Assembly (NCBI GenBank): GCA_048173955.1
Contig: DBEYOB010000149.1
Span: 1 to 61,707 of the forward strand
From: CAZUFB01 sp048173955
GTDB taxonomy: Bacteria; Actinomycetota; Coriobacteriia; Coriobacteriales; UMGS124
Reading direction: 5' to 3'
Length of the DNA stretch: 61,707 bases
This document shows positions 23,893 through 32,545 of this stretch, piece by piece. How positions within the stretch are numbered: position 1 is the first letter of the stretch; each line of letters starts with the position of its first letter. The notes beneath the pieces are model-generated. The model was not told the DNA's origin. It saw only the letters and a program-made list of their open reading frames with translations, and searched no databases. A program made the translations under genes and the position numbers.

Positions 23893-24852
23893 ATGGGGCG
23901 GGCATGCGACACGGGGACGCATGACACGGAAACGCATGATGCGAAAACGCACGGCACGGAAGCACGCGACGCAGCGGTGTGCGATGCGGAAGGGTCGGCG
24001 ACTTGCGAGGGGTCGCGCGACGACGCCGACCCGACAGGCGACGACGCGGGTGCGATGACCGCCGACGAGCGTGCGGAGCTCATTGGGCAGCTTTGCGACT
24101 CCGCCCTGGCGCGGGCGGCCGTCTATCGCATGCTCGCCTCGCTCTATCTGAACAAGCTCGATGCCGCGACGATCGAGAGCCTTGCCTTGGCGATTGCCGA
24201 CGGAGTGCCCATCGACAACCCCCTGATGGCCGAGGGCTACGGGGACATGGCGGCGTTTTTGCGGGACCGCGACGGGGGGACCTGCTTGGAGCTCGCGGTC
24301 GACTTTGCGTGCGCGATCCGGTTCGAAGGGTCGCAGGGGGAGCGCCGTGCCGTGCCCTGTGAGAGCATGGTCGTCACATCGGCGAATCCTGCGACTCCGA
24401 CGGCCGCTGCATCGGACGGGCCTGCCTCGCAGGACGCTTCTTCCGTGGCGGATGCCTCCGCCGTACTTGACCGTTTCACGCAGGAGGTGCGCGACGACGT
24501 GCGACGCCTGATGCGCGAGGCGGACGTTGAGGTCGAGGACGGCTTGCAGGTGCCCGAGGACCATCTGAGCTTCGAGTGTGCGTTCATGGCGCAGCTCGCG
24601 GATCGCGAGTATGAAGCGCTTGCGGACGATCGGCTCGAGGATGCCCTTGCCGCCGTGGGCGCGCAGCGCGCGATGCATGCGGGCCATTTGCTGTCCTGGA
24701 TCGACGGGTATTGCGACCGTCTCGACGAGGCGGCCGAGACGCGGTTCTACCGCGGCGTCTCGAAACTGACACGCGGATATATCCACGAGGAGAAGGACTT
24801 CATCGACGACTCGTACGTGGCCATCGAGGAGCTGATTGCGGAGCGGCGCTGA
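23893..24852 (+). CDS. second TorD-like chaperone with repetitive N-terminus
   Basis: A 319-residue protein. Residues about 60-319 are TorD-like: AVYRMLASLYLNKL, LELAVDFACAIRFEG, VPEDHLSFECAFMAQLADRE (the family's PDHLs.E.EFM box) and YRGVSKLTRGYI. The first 50 residues are Thr/His/Asp/Ala-rich pentapeptides (THDTE, THDAK, THGTE) from 15-bp tandem DNA repeats. An inner Ala/Ser-rich insert (about residues 160-195) interrupts the helical domain. AGGGAGG precedes the ATG at 23893; an alternative start, MTADERAEL, lies at 24055. It has no molybdoenzyme beside it other than the 15001 operon, so it may be a second chaperone for that enzyme or an orphan. Confidence 0.82.
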   Translation: MGRACDTGTHDTETHDAKTHGTEARDAAVCDAEGSATCEGSRDDADPTGDDAGAMTADERAELIGQLCDSALARAAVYRMLASLYLNKLDAATIESLALAIADGVPIDNPLMAEGYGDMAAFLRDRDGGTCLELAVDFACAIRFEGSQGERRAVPCESMVVTSANPATPTAAASDGPASQDASSVADASAVLDRFTQEVRDDVRRLMREADVEVEDGLQVPEDHLSFECAFMAQLADREYEALADDRLEDALAAVGAQRAMHAGHLLSWIDGYCDRLDEAAETRFYRGVSKLTRGYIHEEKDFIDDSYVAIEELIAERR

Positions 24853-24957
24853 GACGGCCTGCGGTTCGACGGCGCCGCCGCGCGGCTCCGCAGCGATGGT
24901 GCCGCGCCTGAGCGCCGCGCCTGATCAGCAGGTGCCCATCAGGTTGCAGGGCCGGGC

Positions 24958-25189
24958 TGTGTCAAAGAAAATCGGCCGCGCTGGCCAAAAAGTTCGATCG
25001 TGAAGAGCAGTCTGCCCCTTTTGGGGCCGGATGCGCCGTGTGAATCGTTGCCCCAGGCCTTCGGGACAACGCACACGCAGATTGAGTTTACAATTTGGGA
25101 AATGAGCTAGGCTCCCACATCTGCAATCGCCGCTCGATGCCCTTCACGATCGACCATTCTGGCCAGCACCGGCCGCAAAACCTGACGCG
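24958..25189. repeat. inverted-repeat element family D, main copy
   Basis: A 232-bp element in the 522-bp gap 24853-25374. The left arm 24958-25010 and right arm 25133-25189 are imperfect reverse complements with common blocks TCGATCGTGAAG, CTGGCCA and CGGCCG. The centre (25011-25132) is AT-richer and contains TTTACAATTTGGGAAATGAG. A related partial copy is at 6900-6996. The remaining parts of the gap are low-complexity GC-rich DNA (CGCGGCGCGGG units near 25200) with no gene. Confidence 0.75.
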
Positions 25190-25374
25190 AGGCGCGACGC
25201 GGGTGCGCGGCGCGGGTACGCGGCGCGGGGCCCAAAGGCTCGCCTTCGGACCCCGCGCGTATCGGTCGGCCGTGCCTCGCCTGTCAGCCGCATGTACGTC
25301 AGCCGCGCGCATGTCTGCCGCATGCGCGCCTGTAAGCGCCTGTCGGCTATCGGCGCCTCCGGCCTGGGCGGACC

Positions 25375-27216
25375 TTACTCGCTAATCTGCACGTAGGTGC
25401 CCTCGCCCAGCGCGCCGGTGGCGGCATACTCGCCGGCCATCATGCCCTGGGTCTGCGCGAACGACAGGCTCTCGCCGGCGATGCTCGTGAAGTACTGCCA
25501 GCCGAAGCGGCTGCCCGAGCAGTTGCCGGCGGCATAGAGGCCCTGGATCGGCCGGTAGTCGTTGCCCAGCACACGGCTGAACTCGTCGACCACCAGGCCC
25601 GACGTCGTCACCATGATGACGCCGATCTTCTTGGTGCCGCAGTAGCCGAAGTACGGCGGGTTCTTGAGCGGGAACATCAGCGAGGGGGCCTTGCCGAAGT
25701 CCTCGTCGACGCCCTTCTCGCACAGCTCGTTGTAGCGCTCGATGGTGGCGACGAAGTTGTCGAGCGCCTCGCCCTCGTAGCCCAGGTAGGTGCCCAGGGT
25801 CTCGAAGTCGTCGGCCGCCACCAGGGTCGCGCCGGCCATCTGGGCCTTGTTGCCGCCGGCGGAGCCGTCGTCGCCCGTGATGGGTTCGCTCGGGGCACCG
25901 GCGGCGTAGGCCGCGTCCATCTGCTCCTTGAGCTGGGCGAAGTCGGTGTTGGCGTAGTCGTAGCTCATGTGGCCGAGCGGCTGGGCCTTGAGCTGCTCCT
26001 CAATGTTGCTGTCGAACACGGTCGAGATGATGCCCTCGGGCTGGTAGGCGCCGGGCATGGCGGCGAGCTCGGTGGAGCCGAAGCCTTCGTTGGAGTAGCG
26101 CTTGCCCTCGGCGTTGATCCACAGCGCCGCGGTGGTGCCGATGGGGTCGGTGGGGGAGTCGCACGGGTACCAGTAGGCGCCGTCCATCGTGCTCATGCAC
26201 GGGTCGAGGCGTCCGCCGGCCCAGTAGCCCATCTTGATGCCCTGGCCGTCGCGCCCGGCGCCCATGCAGCTGATGGAGCCGCCCTCCGGCAGCAGGTCGA
26301 CGATCTCGTGGAGCAGGTCGGCGCACATCGTGGCGTTCGTTGAGAAGTCGCCGGTGGCGAGGATGACTCCCTTGGCGGCGTTCACCTGCACGAAGCCGTC
26401 CTCGCGCTGGCCGTAGGCGCCGGTGACGGTGCCGTTTTCATCCTGGATGAGCAGGTAACCCTTGGTCCCGTAGAACACCTTGCCGCCGTTGGCCACGGCG
26501 ACGTCGATGCAGTTCTGCAGCACGGTCGACTGGAAGCTGCCCAGGTTGGCGGTGCCGACCCAGCACTTGATTCCGGAGTGGTCCTTCTTGTAGGTCTCGG
26601 AGACGGGCCACTGGCGGATGGTGATCGAGGCCTTGTCCTCGTCGGAGAGGCAGTCGACCATCCAGTCAAAGCACTGGCCGGCATGGGTCGCATAGTTGCG
26701 CACCAGGCCGGGGTTCGAGCGGTTGTTCGAGCGCACCTGCCAGTCGTTCAGGAACTCGATGGTGTCGACCTGGGGCACGCCGCGGTCGGCGAGGAACTGC
26801 GAGTTGAGGTGGCCGACCTGGCCGCCGGCGAGGAAGCTCATGGCGTCCTCGGCCTGGTCCTCGAAGGCGGCGACGCTCGCTCCGGCCTCGGAGGCCGCGC
26901 GCAGGGCGGCGCAGCCGGCGTGGCCGAGGCCGATGACGAGGACGTCGCAGTCGTAGGTCTCGACGACCTCCTCGGTGGCGGGGGCCGCAGGTGCGGTGCG
27001 CCACTCGGGGTCCTCGACGGGGCCGCCGCCCATCATGGGAGGGGCGCCCGCGGGCGCGCCTTCGCCCTCAGGGGCGCCTTCGCCTGCGGGAGCGCCCTCG
27101 GCGGGTGCGGCCTCCTCGGCCCAGGCAGGGCCGGCGATGGTGGTGAGCGCGGTCACGCCGAGTGCGGCGAGACCGGCGTCCTTGACGAACGTGCGGCGAG
27201 AAACGGTGTTCTCCAT
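25375..27216 (-). CDS. Tat-exported FAD-dependent reductase (fumarate reductase flavoprotein superfamily)
   Basis: A 613-residue protein with a Tat leader (SRRTFVKDAGLAALG) and an AWAEEA cleavage site, followed by a Gly/Ala/Pro/Glu-rich linker of short repeats (EGAPAGEGAPEGEGAPAG). The FAD fold starts at VLVIGLGHAGCAAL near residue 90. AEGKRYSNEGFG represents the substrate loop, and the C-terminal FAD stretch is IQGLYAAGNCSGSRFGWQY. The HHTMGG/GGNRLGG motifs of fumarate reductases are absent (KKIGVIMVTTSG and SIAGESLSFA instead), so the substrate differs. There is no FMN domain. The start at 27216 has AAAGGGG upstream; an extension to 27471 would bury the leader. No regulator gene is adjacent; the divergent neighbour is a secreted protein. 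Confidence 0.85.
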   Translation of the reverse strand: MENTVSRRTFVKDAGLAALGVTALTTIAGPAWAEEAAPAEGAPAGEGAPEGEGAPAGAPPMMGGGPVEDPEWRTAPAAPATEEVVETYDCDVLVIGLGHAGCAALRAASEAGASVAAFEDQAEDAMSFLAGGQVGHLNSQFLADRGVPQVDTIEFLNDWQVRSNNRSNPGLVRNYATHAGQCFDWMVDCLSDEDKASITIRQWPVSETYKKDHSGIKCWVGTANLGSFQSTVLQNCIDVAVANGGKVFYGTKGYLLIQDENGTVTGAYGQREDGFVQVNAAKGVILATGDFSTNATMCADLLHEIVDLLPEGGSISCMGAGRDGQGIKMGYWAGGRLDPCMSTMDGAYWYPCDSPTDPIGTTAALWINAEGKRYSNEGFGSTELAAMPGAYQPEGIISTVFDSNIEEQLKAQPLGHMSYDYANTDFAQLKEQMDAAYAAGAPSEPITGDDGSAGGNKAQMAGATLVAADDFETLGTYLGYEGEALDNFVATIERYNELCEKGVDEDFGKAPSLMFPLKNPPYFGYCGTKKIGVIMVTTSGLVVDEFSRVLGNDYRPIQGLYAAGNCSGSRFGWQYFTSIAGESLSFAQTQGMMAGEYAATGALGEGTYVQISE

Positions 27217-27648
27217 GGTGCATCCCCTTTTCTGTTGGTATGGGCTGCTGCGCATATGCGGGAGGGGTGCCTTGGGGGCCGCCCTGTGCGGGTCCGGGGG
27301 CGGGTTCGGGGTGCCCCTCCGAGCGCTGGCTCTACCGTAGCCGCGCCTGTGCGCGCCCGCAATAATCAATACCGGGTGATGCTTCGAGCAGGCCTTTTTC
27401 AAGGGGTAGTGGAAATTGGGTAGGCGCTTCTCCCTGCGGTGTCCCGCTCGTTGCGGGCGCATGCGGGGCATATGAGGGGTTTAGGTAAGGGTTGGGTGAG
27501 GCTGGGGCCTGCTCGGCCACGGGCCTTGACACGCTTTTCAGCCGAGGAGCACAATTTTTCAGCGTTCACATCACTGGAACGGCACTCGAGGGATGCGGGG
27601 TCGATGCCGCGTCGCGCGGGGCCCGTCGGACAAGGAGATCTGGTTTTC
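27217..27648. promoter_or_regulatory. divergent intergenic region with sigma-70-like promoter for secreted protein
   Basis: A 432-bp region without a gene. On the plus strand TTGACA (27526-27531) and CACAAT (27550-27555) are 18 bp apart and lie 94 bp before the secreted-protein start, a good housekeeping-type promoter. On the minus side TTGAAA at about 27396-27401 may be the -35 of the flavoprotein gene, but no well-spaced -10 was found. Confidence 0.6.
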
Positions 27649-28842
27649 ATGGAAGCTAACGCACGTCGCTTTGCCCCTGCGTTCCTCATGTCGGTGGCGC
27701 TCGCGGGCACCTGCCTTGCCGCGCCCGGCATCGCGCTGGCGGACGCTGCCGCCGGGGCGGAGGAGCAGCCCGCCGTCGAGCTGGAGCAGCAGGCCGGCGC
27801 GGGTCTCGAGGCCGAGGGTTCCAACGCCGCTGCCGAGGAGGGTGCCTCGTCCGAGACCCCTGCCTCCGCCGACGAGGCCGAGGCCCAGGGTGCCCAGGCC
27901 GCCGCTGACGGCACCTATGCCTGCGGCGGGGTCCAGATCACGGTTCCCGAGGACTTTGAGGTCGCCGACCTCGAGTATATGCTGATCGCCACCAACGCCG
28001 ACGCGTCCATCGTGATCAGCGTGTCGCCTTCGGGCTCCGACGACACCGTCCCCGCCGACCCCGCCGAGTGGGGCGCCTTCTTCGAGCCGTTCGCCGAGAG
28101 CAGCGCCACCGAGATGGGCGGCACCTATGAGGACGGCGGCATCTACACGCTCGCCGACGGTACGCAGGCGCAGGTCTTCGCGATCGGGGCCGCGGAGACC
28201 GACGGCACCCCGATCGTCCTCGCCCAGTGCTACGTGCCGCTTGCGGACGGGACGTTCACGCTGGTGCAGGTCGGCTGCTATGCCGACGACGAGGCGACCG
28301 TCGAGCTGGCGGATAGCATCTCCGAGACGATCGTCCTCGCCTCCGACGAGGCCGAGGCTGAGGCCGGCCAGGCCGCCGATACCGCCGACGTTGCCGCCGC
28401 CGACGATGCGGCTGCCGCCGACGTCCAGACGGTTCAGGCCGGTGGCATCGAGCTCGACCTTCCCGCCGGCTACGTCGCCGACGAGTCGTCCACCGAGACG
28501 GAGCCTTCTTGGCTGAGCGCCGACGGCAACGTGATGATCGGCGTGACGCCGAACCTGCTCGACGAGTACTCGACCGTGGGCGAGGAGGGGCTCGACCTGC
28601 TGGCGCTCATCGTGGCTGAGGGTCTCGGCGGCGAGCTCGCCGGTTCCACCGTCCTGCCGAACGGCGTCTACGCCTACACGCTCACCTTCTCGGTCGAGGG
28701 CCAGGAGGGCATCGCCATCCTCGGCATGGTCCCGCTCGCCGACGACACGGTGACGAGCATCCTCGCCATGACGCCTTTGGAGAACGCCGCCAACAGCGAC
28801 GCCGAGGTCACGGCCGTGTTCGAGAGCGTCCGCGTCCTGTAG
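27649..28842 (+). CDS. secreted protein with two related beta-rich domains, function unknown
   Basis: A 397-residue protein. A Sec signal peptide (FAPAFLMSVALAGTCLAAPG, cleavage near ALADA at residue 32) is followed by an acidic Ala/Glu linker. Two copies of a similar domain follow: the first begins GGVQITVPEDFEVADLEYML (near residue 90), the second GGIELDLPAGYVADESSTET (near residue 265), each followed by a VISVSPSG or MIGVTPNL strand and a 'YA/YT... ' beta core. An acidic Ala-rich linker separates them. No lipobox or sortase signal is present, so the protein is probably released. I do not recognise the family. The ATG at 27649 has AAGGAGA upstream, and the promoter at 27526-27555 serves it. 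Confidence 0.75.
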   Translation: MEANARRFAPAFLMSVALAGTCLAAPGIALADAAAGAEEQPAVELEQQAGAGLEAEGSNAAAEEGASSETPASADEAEAQGAQAAADGTYACGGVQITVPEDFEVADLEYMLIATNADASIVISVSPSGSDDTVPADPAEWGAFFEPFAESSATEMGGTYEDGGIYTLADGTQAQVFAIGAAETDGTPIVLAQCYVPLADGTFTLVQVGCYADDEATVELADSISETIVLASDEAEAEAGQAADTADVAAADDAAAADVQTVQAGGIELDLPAGYVADESSTETEPSWLSADGNVMIGVTPNLLDEYSTVGEEGLDLLALIVAEGLGGELAGSTVLPNGVYAYTLTFSVEGQEGIAILGMVPLADDTVTSILAMTPLENAANSDAEVTAVFESVRVL

Positions 28843-28950
28843 GCGCTCTGCAGCGGCGCCGCGTTCGCCGCGGACAGACGATGCGATGGCGACGGGCCGT
28901 CGGGGTGCAAGACGATGCACACCCGGCGGCCCGTTTGGTTGGGAGGGGCG

Positions 28951-29469
28951 ATGGGGCGGTCGGAAAAGGCGATGGGGGCGGTTGCGGGCCCCGGTGCGCT
29001 CCGCATATCGGAGGTCGTTTCCGGCAAACGGCGCTACCTCCCCCTGCTTCTGCTTGGCGACGAGCAGGAGGACATGATTGACCGCTATCTCGAAAGGGGA
29101 CGGCTGTTCGTCGTCGACGACGGCTCCGAAAGACCCGAATCCGCCCGTGCCGTCGCCGTGGTGACCGACGAGGGCGGCGGCATCCTCGAGGTCAAGAACA
29201 TCGCAGTCGCACCGGCGTTCCAGCGCCGAGGCTACGGGCGTGCCCTGCTCGCGTTCGTCGAGCAGACGTTTGCCGGGGCGTTCGACGTGCTCCAAGTCGG
29301 CACGGGCGACAGCCCGCTCACGGTGCCGTTCTATGAGGCCTGCGGCTTCGAGCGCTCCCATGTGGTGCCGAACTTCTTCGTCGACAACTACGACCACCCG
29401 ATCGTCGAGGCTGGGGTGCGCCTGGTCGACATGGTGTATCTGCGCAAGCGGCTGCGGGGCAGGCGGTAG
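28951..29469 (+). CDS. GNAT family N-acetyltransferase
   Basis: A 172-residue protein. The acetyl-CoA loop is clear: VKNIAVAPAFQRRGYGRALL (motif A, R/Q-x-x-G-x-G). It is followed by LQVGTGDSPLTVPFYEACGFERS, matching the terminal GNAT strands. The substrate is unknown; the DNYDHPI.E tail resembles a clade often annotated as YitH/PseH-like, but that is weak. The ATG at 28951 is preferred because GGGAGGGG ends 2 bases upstream-proximal to it; another in-frame ATG at 28972 is possible. It follows the secreted-protein gene by 108 bp. Confidence 0.85.
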   Translation: MGRSEKAMGAVAGPGALRISEVVSGKRRYLPLLLLGDEQEDMIDRYLERGRLFVVDDGSERPESARAVAVVTDEGGGILEVKNIAVAPAFQRRGYGRALLAFVEQTFAGAFDVLQVGTGDSPLTVPFYEACGFERSHVVPNFFVDNYDHPIVEAGVRLVDMVYLRKRLRGRR

Positions 29470-29524
29470 GGCCGCGTGCGGCAGCGTCCGGCCGATGGCC
29501 TTTTTGGCGCGTCCAACCGTCCCC

Positions 29525-29555
29525 TTGACTTAAAGTTGGCTTCATGTTCGAAAAT
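29525..29555 (+). promoter_or_regulatory. MerR-type promoter with long spacer
   Basis: TTGACT (29525-29530) and GAAAAT (29550-29555) are separated by 19 bp, the overlong spacer typical of promoters that MerR proteins untwist. The spacer contains ACTTAAAGTTGGCTTCATG, a partial dyad in the place where MerR-family operators lie. It is 44 bp before the MerR gene and suggests autoregulation. Confidence 0.55.
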
Positions 29556-29599
29556 GACCCCGTATCGACAACGTTGAACGCGGGGGACAAGGGGCGAAC

Positions 29600-30058
29600 A
29601 TGCCGTATTCCATAGGCGAGGTTTCCGAGCGCACCGGCATCGCGGCGTCGACCTTGCGCTACTACGACAAAGAGGGCCTGCTCCCGTTCGTCGGGCGCAC
29701 ACCGGGCGGCATCCGGGTGTTCGACGACGCCGACCTCGACAGCCTGCGCGTCATCGACTGCCTCAAAAAGACGGGCCTGTCCATCAGGGAGATCAAGCAG
29801 TTCATGGACTGGTGCCGCGAGGGGAGCGCGACGTTCGGCAACCGGCTCGCGATGTTCCGGGAGCGCCGCGACGCGGTGCAGGCCCAGATGGAGGAGCTGC
29901 AGCGGGCGCTCGACATGATCGAGTACAAATGCTGGTACTACGAGGCTGCCCTCGCGGCGGGGACCGACGACGGCTTGGCCGACGTTCCGGCCGACCAGCT
30001 TCCCGAGCGCGCCCGTCCGGCCCGCAGACGGATGGACGAGGAGCTGGGGGCGGAGTAG
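29600..30058 (+). CDS. MerR family transcriptional regulator
   Basis: A 152-residue protein. The N-terminal winged helix is canonical (YSIGEVSERTGIAASTLRYY, then DKEGLLPFVGRTPGGIRVF). A dimerisation coiled coil (FRERRDAVQAQMEELQRALD) follows, with CWYYEAALAAG after it, as in the subgroup of MerR proteins whose helix carries a 'K.. YY..A' segment. No metal-binding Cys pair like that of MerR or ZntR is present, so a small-molecule or redox signal is more likely. The promoter at 29525-29555 suggests it regulates itself; a second target is not evident, since the following gene is on the other strand. Confidence 0.92.
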   Translation: MPYSIGEVSERTGIAASTLRYYDKEGLLPFVGRTPGGIRVFDDADLDSLRVIDCLKKTGLSIREIKQFMDWCREGSATFGNRLAMFRERRDAVQAQMEELQRALDMIEYKCWYYEAALAAGTDDGLADVPADQLPERARPARRRMDEELGAE

Positions 30059-30160
30059 GCGCCGCCGCGGGAGCATGGCGCCCCTGCGGACGGTCGATTG
30101 CGGCTCGCAAACGGCAAACTGACCGCAGGCTGGGGCTCACCTTCATGCGTTGACACTCTG

Positions 30161-30215
30161 TTGTCGGGCGAAAGCTACACTTTTCAGCGGGGAGACCGTC
30201 GCTTTCGTTCGACAA
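30161..30215. repeat. short inverted repeat (family E), between merR and trmL
   Basis: TTGTCGGGCGAAAGC (30161-30175) and GCTTTCGTTCGACAA (30201-30215) pair over 13 of 15 positions around a 25-base loop. Weaker pairing continues outward to about 30128 and 30250 (CAGGC blocks, TTCAT/TCATC). It lies in the 239-bp convergent gap and could serve as a bidirectional terminator or be a single copy of another hairpin element. Confidence 0.5.
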
Positions 30216-30297
30216 TTCGAAAGTTGATGACAATCCGCCTGCTTGTGGGCGCTCATGTCCGGTCCGCCCGCCTCGTTGCCTGCGTTTCGGTTGCGTC

Positions 30298-30930
30298 CTA
30301 CATCCCCGGGAACCCCGTCTGCCGCAGGGCCTCGTAGAGCACGATCGCCACGGAGTTCGACAGGTTGAGCGAGCTGATCTGCGTCGTCGCGTCGTCGACG
30401 AAGTTCCCGCAGATGTCGGTGCGGAAGGCGGGCACGCTGCCCACGTCGGGCGCACCCGCCGCCTGCCCGCCCATTGCGCCGTCTGCGCCTGCGCCGCGCG
30501 CCAGCCGCTCGTGGTGGGCGTGCCATGCGGCGGCGTTGTCGAGCGAGGCGGCATCGGGCAGCATGGGGATGCGCTCGCAGAGGTCGGGGTGGGCGTCGAG
30601 GATGCGCCGGTCGATGCCGGTGCTCTCCTTGCCGAACACCAGGAAGTCGCCGTCCCGGTAGGTCGACTCGGCATAGGTGCGCGTCCCGCGCTTGGTGAGC
30701 AGGTGCAGGCGCGCCCCCGGGTTGCGCGCGAGGAAGTCGTCCCATCCGGCGTACTCGTCGACCCGCAGGTTCGGCCAGTACGCCATGCCGGCGCGCTTGA
30801 GCAGCGGGTCGCTCAGCTCGAAGCCGAACGGTCGGATCAGGTGCAGCCGCGCCCCGGTCACCACGCAGGTGCGTCCGATGTTGCCGGTGTTCGAGGGTAT
30901 CTCCGGCTCGAAGAGGACGACGTTGAGCAT
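30298..30930 (-). CDS. trmL: tRNA (cytidine/uridine-34-2'-O)-methyltransferase TrmL
   Basis: A 210-residue SPOUT methyltransferase. Its motifs are all in place: LFEPEIPSNTGNIGRTC at the N-terminus, LHLIRPFGFELSD, LVFGKESTGID for the knot loop, and ISSLNLSNSVAIVLYEALRQ for the C-terminal trefoil knot. An insert of about 35 residues rich in Ala/Gly (GGQAAGAPDVGSVPAF) sits between the last two motifs and makes it longer than the 155-160-residue norm. The enzyme methylates the wobble ribose of tRNA-Leu isoacceptors. It starts 4 bases downstream of the stop of the GNAT gene at 30935-31465, so the two are cotranscribed. Confidence 0.93.
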   Translation of the reverse strand: MLNVVLFEPEIPSNTGNIGRTCVVTGARLHLIRPFGFELSDPLLKRAGMAYWPNLRVDEYAGWDDFLARNPGARLHLLTKRGTRTYAESTYRDGDFLVFGKESTGIDRRILDAHPDLCERIPMLPDAASLDNAAAWHAHHERLARGAGADGAMGGQAAGAPDVGSVPAFRTDICGNFVDDATTQISSLNLSNSVAIVLYEALRQTGFPGM

Positions 30931-30934
30931 GGCG

Positions 30935-31465
30935 CTAGCGCCCCTCGCCCGGCTGGGCTTCGTCGAACGTCAGCCTCATCTCGTGCCACGCGACGCCGCC
31001 GTGGGTCGAGTCCGAGAGGCCCTCGTCGACGAAGCCGAACTTGGCGTAGTAGTGCACGAGGTGGTCCTTGCAGGTGAGGACGAGGCCCCTGCGGCCCTGG
31101 GCACGGGCCTCCTCGACGACGTGGCGCAGCAGCCGCTCGGCGTAGCCCCTCCGGCGGAACTCGGGCACGGTCACCACGCCGAAGATCATCTGCCAGGCCC
31201 CGGCCTCGTCGTGCAGCGCGGCGTCGTCGTACATCTCGTCGCGCAGGACGGGCTCGTCGGTCGTCATGCCGTTCACGAAGCTCGCCAGCCGGCCGTCGAC
31301 TTCGAGCAGCCAGAAGTGGTCGGGATAGGTGGAGAGCCGCGCGGCGAACGATTCGCGCGTCGCCGCCTCGGCGGCGGGGAAGCTGGCAAGCTCCGCCGCG
31401 GCGATCGCGTCGAGGTCGTCGAGGGAGGCGGTGCGGATGGTCGCTTCGGCGGTCGGTTCGGACAT
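30935..31465 (-). CDS. GNAT family N-acetyltransferase
   Basis: A 176-residue protein with the GNAT fold: IRTASLDDLDAIAAAELASF at the N-terminus, FGVVTVPEFRRRGYAERLLR as the acetyl-CoA motif A, and LTCKDHLVHYYAKFGFVDEG as the terminal strand-helix. The length and the YYAKFGF..EG..DS.HGG pattern recall arylalkylamine- or spermidine-type acetyltransferases, but the substrate is inference. AAAGG lies upstream of the ATG at 31465. It is the first gene of a two-gene unit with trmL. Confidence 0.88.
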   Translation of the reverse strand: MSEPTAEATIRTASLDDLDAIAAAELASFPAAEAATRESFAARLSTYPDHFWLLEVDGRLASFVNGMTTDEPVLRDEMYDDAALHDEAGAWQMIFGVVTVPEFRRRGYAERLLRHVVEEARAQGRRGLVLTCKDHLVHYYAKFGFVDEGLSDSTHGGVAWHEMRLTFDEAQPGEGR

Positions 31466-31584
31466 GGGATGCGGGTCCTTTCAAGTCGGGGGTCGGATGC
31501 TAAGGCGCGGGGTGCCCGCCGTTGAGCGCGAGGTACTCGCCGTTGGGCGCGGGGCTCCTGCCGCTGGGTGACGTGCGCCGCGCG

Positions 31585-32376
31585 TTAGAACAGCCACATG
31601 TTCAGCAGGCCCAGAACGAGCAGGTGCACGGGATAGAACAGGTAGAAGAAGTATTTCATGCCGCGCCCGCGCTTGCCGTTGTAGGCCGCGATGCACGCCA
31701 GGCCGGCGACCGAGAACATCTGCAGCCAGCTGCCGTGCTCCACGCAGTAGAGGGCGCTCGCCCCGCATCCGAGCAGAAACTGCACGAAGCGGTGGTTGCG
31801 CGCCAGATAGAGCACGCCGATGAGGATGACGCCGTAGGCGTGGTAGCTCACGTCGAGCAGGTCCTCGCCGGCGAGCCACGCCGCGAGCGCCAGCGTGCCC
31901 ACGGTGAGCAGCATGGTGCCCCACCAGGGGAACTTGAGCCGCGTGCCCACCTCGTCGGCGATCCACAGGGCGCAGAAGGCGAGCAGCAGCGTGAACATGA
32001 TGTTGAGCTGGTCGGTGTAGGATATGCCCGCGACGCCGCCGTGCAGGGCGAAGTCGTAGGGGAGCTCGGCCACGATGCCGAACAGCAGCATGCGCAGCGC
32101 GTATTTCGGCTTGCTGTGGGTGTGGACGAACCCTTCCACCAGCACGAAGCAGAACAGGGGGAACGCGATGCGGCCGATGCGGCGCATCCACATGTAGATG
32201 TCGTACCAGTCCGACGCCGCCGGGTCGAACTGCTGGCGGAGCAGGAGGTAGTAGCTCCAGACCAGGGTCGCGCCCAGGTGGTCGATCAGCATGGTGACGA
32301 CGGCGATCCATTTGAGCCCGGTCCCGCTCAGCAGGTGCCAGGGCTTGCGCTCCAGGACTGCGGACAGCGTGCCCAT
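31585..32376 (-). CDS. TraX family membrane protein
   Basis: A 263-residue integral membrane protein with about eight hydrophobic helices. The TraX signature is at the N-terminus: GTGLKWIAVVTMLIDHLGAT, then RRIGRIAFPLFCFVLVEGF. HTHSKPKYALRMLLFGIVAEL and the C-terminal FFYLFYPVHLLVLGLL also match. TraX was first described as the F-pilin acetylase, and chromosomal homologues are thought to be membrane acyltransferases of unknown substrate. The start at 32376 is chosen because GGAGGGAG lies 10 bases upstream; the frame extends to 32547 without a better site. It is divergent from the GNAT gene at 32546. Confidence 0.88.
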   Translation of the reverse strand: MGTLSAVLERKPWHLLSGTGLKWIAVVTMLIDHLGATLVWSYYLLLRQQFDPAASDWYDIYMWMRRIGRIAFPLFCFVLVEGFVHTHSKPKYALRMLLFGIVAELPYDFALHGGVAGISYTDQLNIMFTLLLAFCALWIADEVGTRLKFPWWGTMLLTVGTLALAAWLAGEDLLDVSYHAYGVILIGVLYLARNHRFVQFLLGCGASALYCVEHGSWLQMFSVAGLACIAAYNGKRGRGMKYFFYLFYPVHLLVLGLLNMWLF

Positions 32377-32545
32377 GGGCGAACTCCCTCCATCGTGCCT
32401 TTCGCGGCCCATTCGCCGCGCGGGGCCTTTCGCAATGCTCGGCGCTGCGGCATTATAGGCGAGATGCATCGTAGGAAGGATACACCTGCGAGCCCTATCG
32501 AAGGCAAGCGGATTGCGCGCGGATGCGGGCAGAGGAGGGCGTCCC

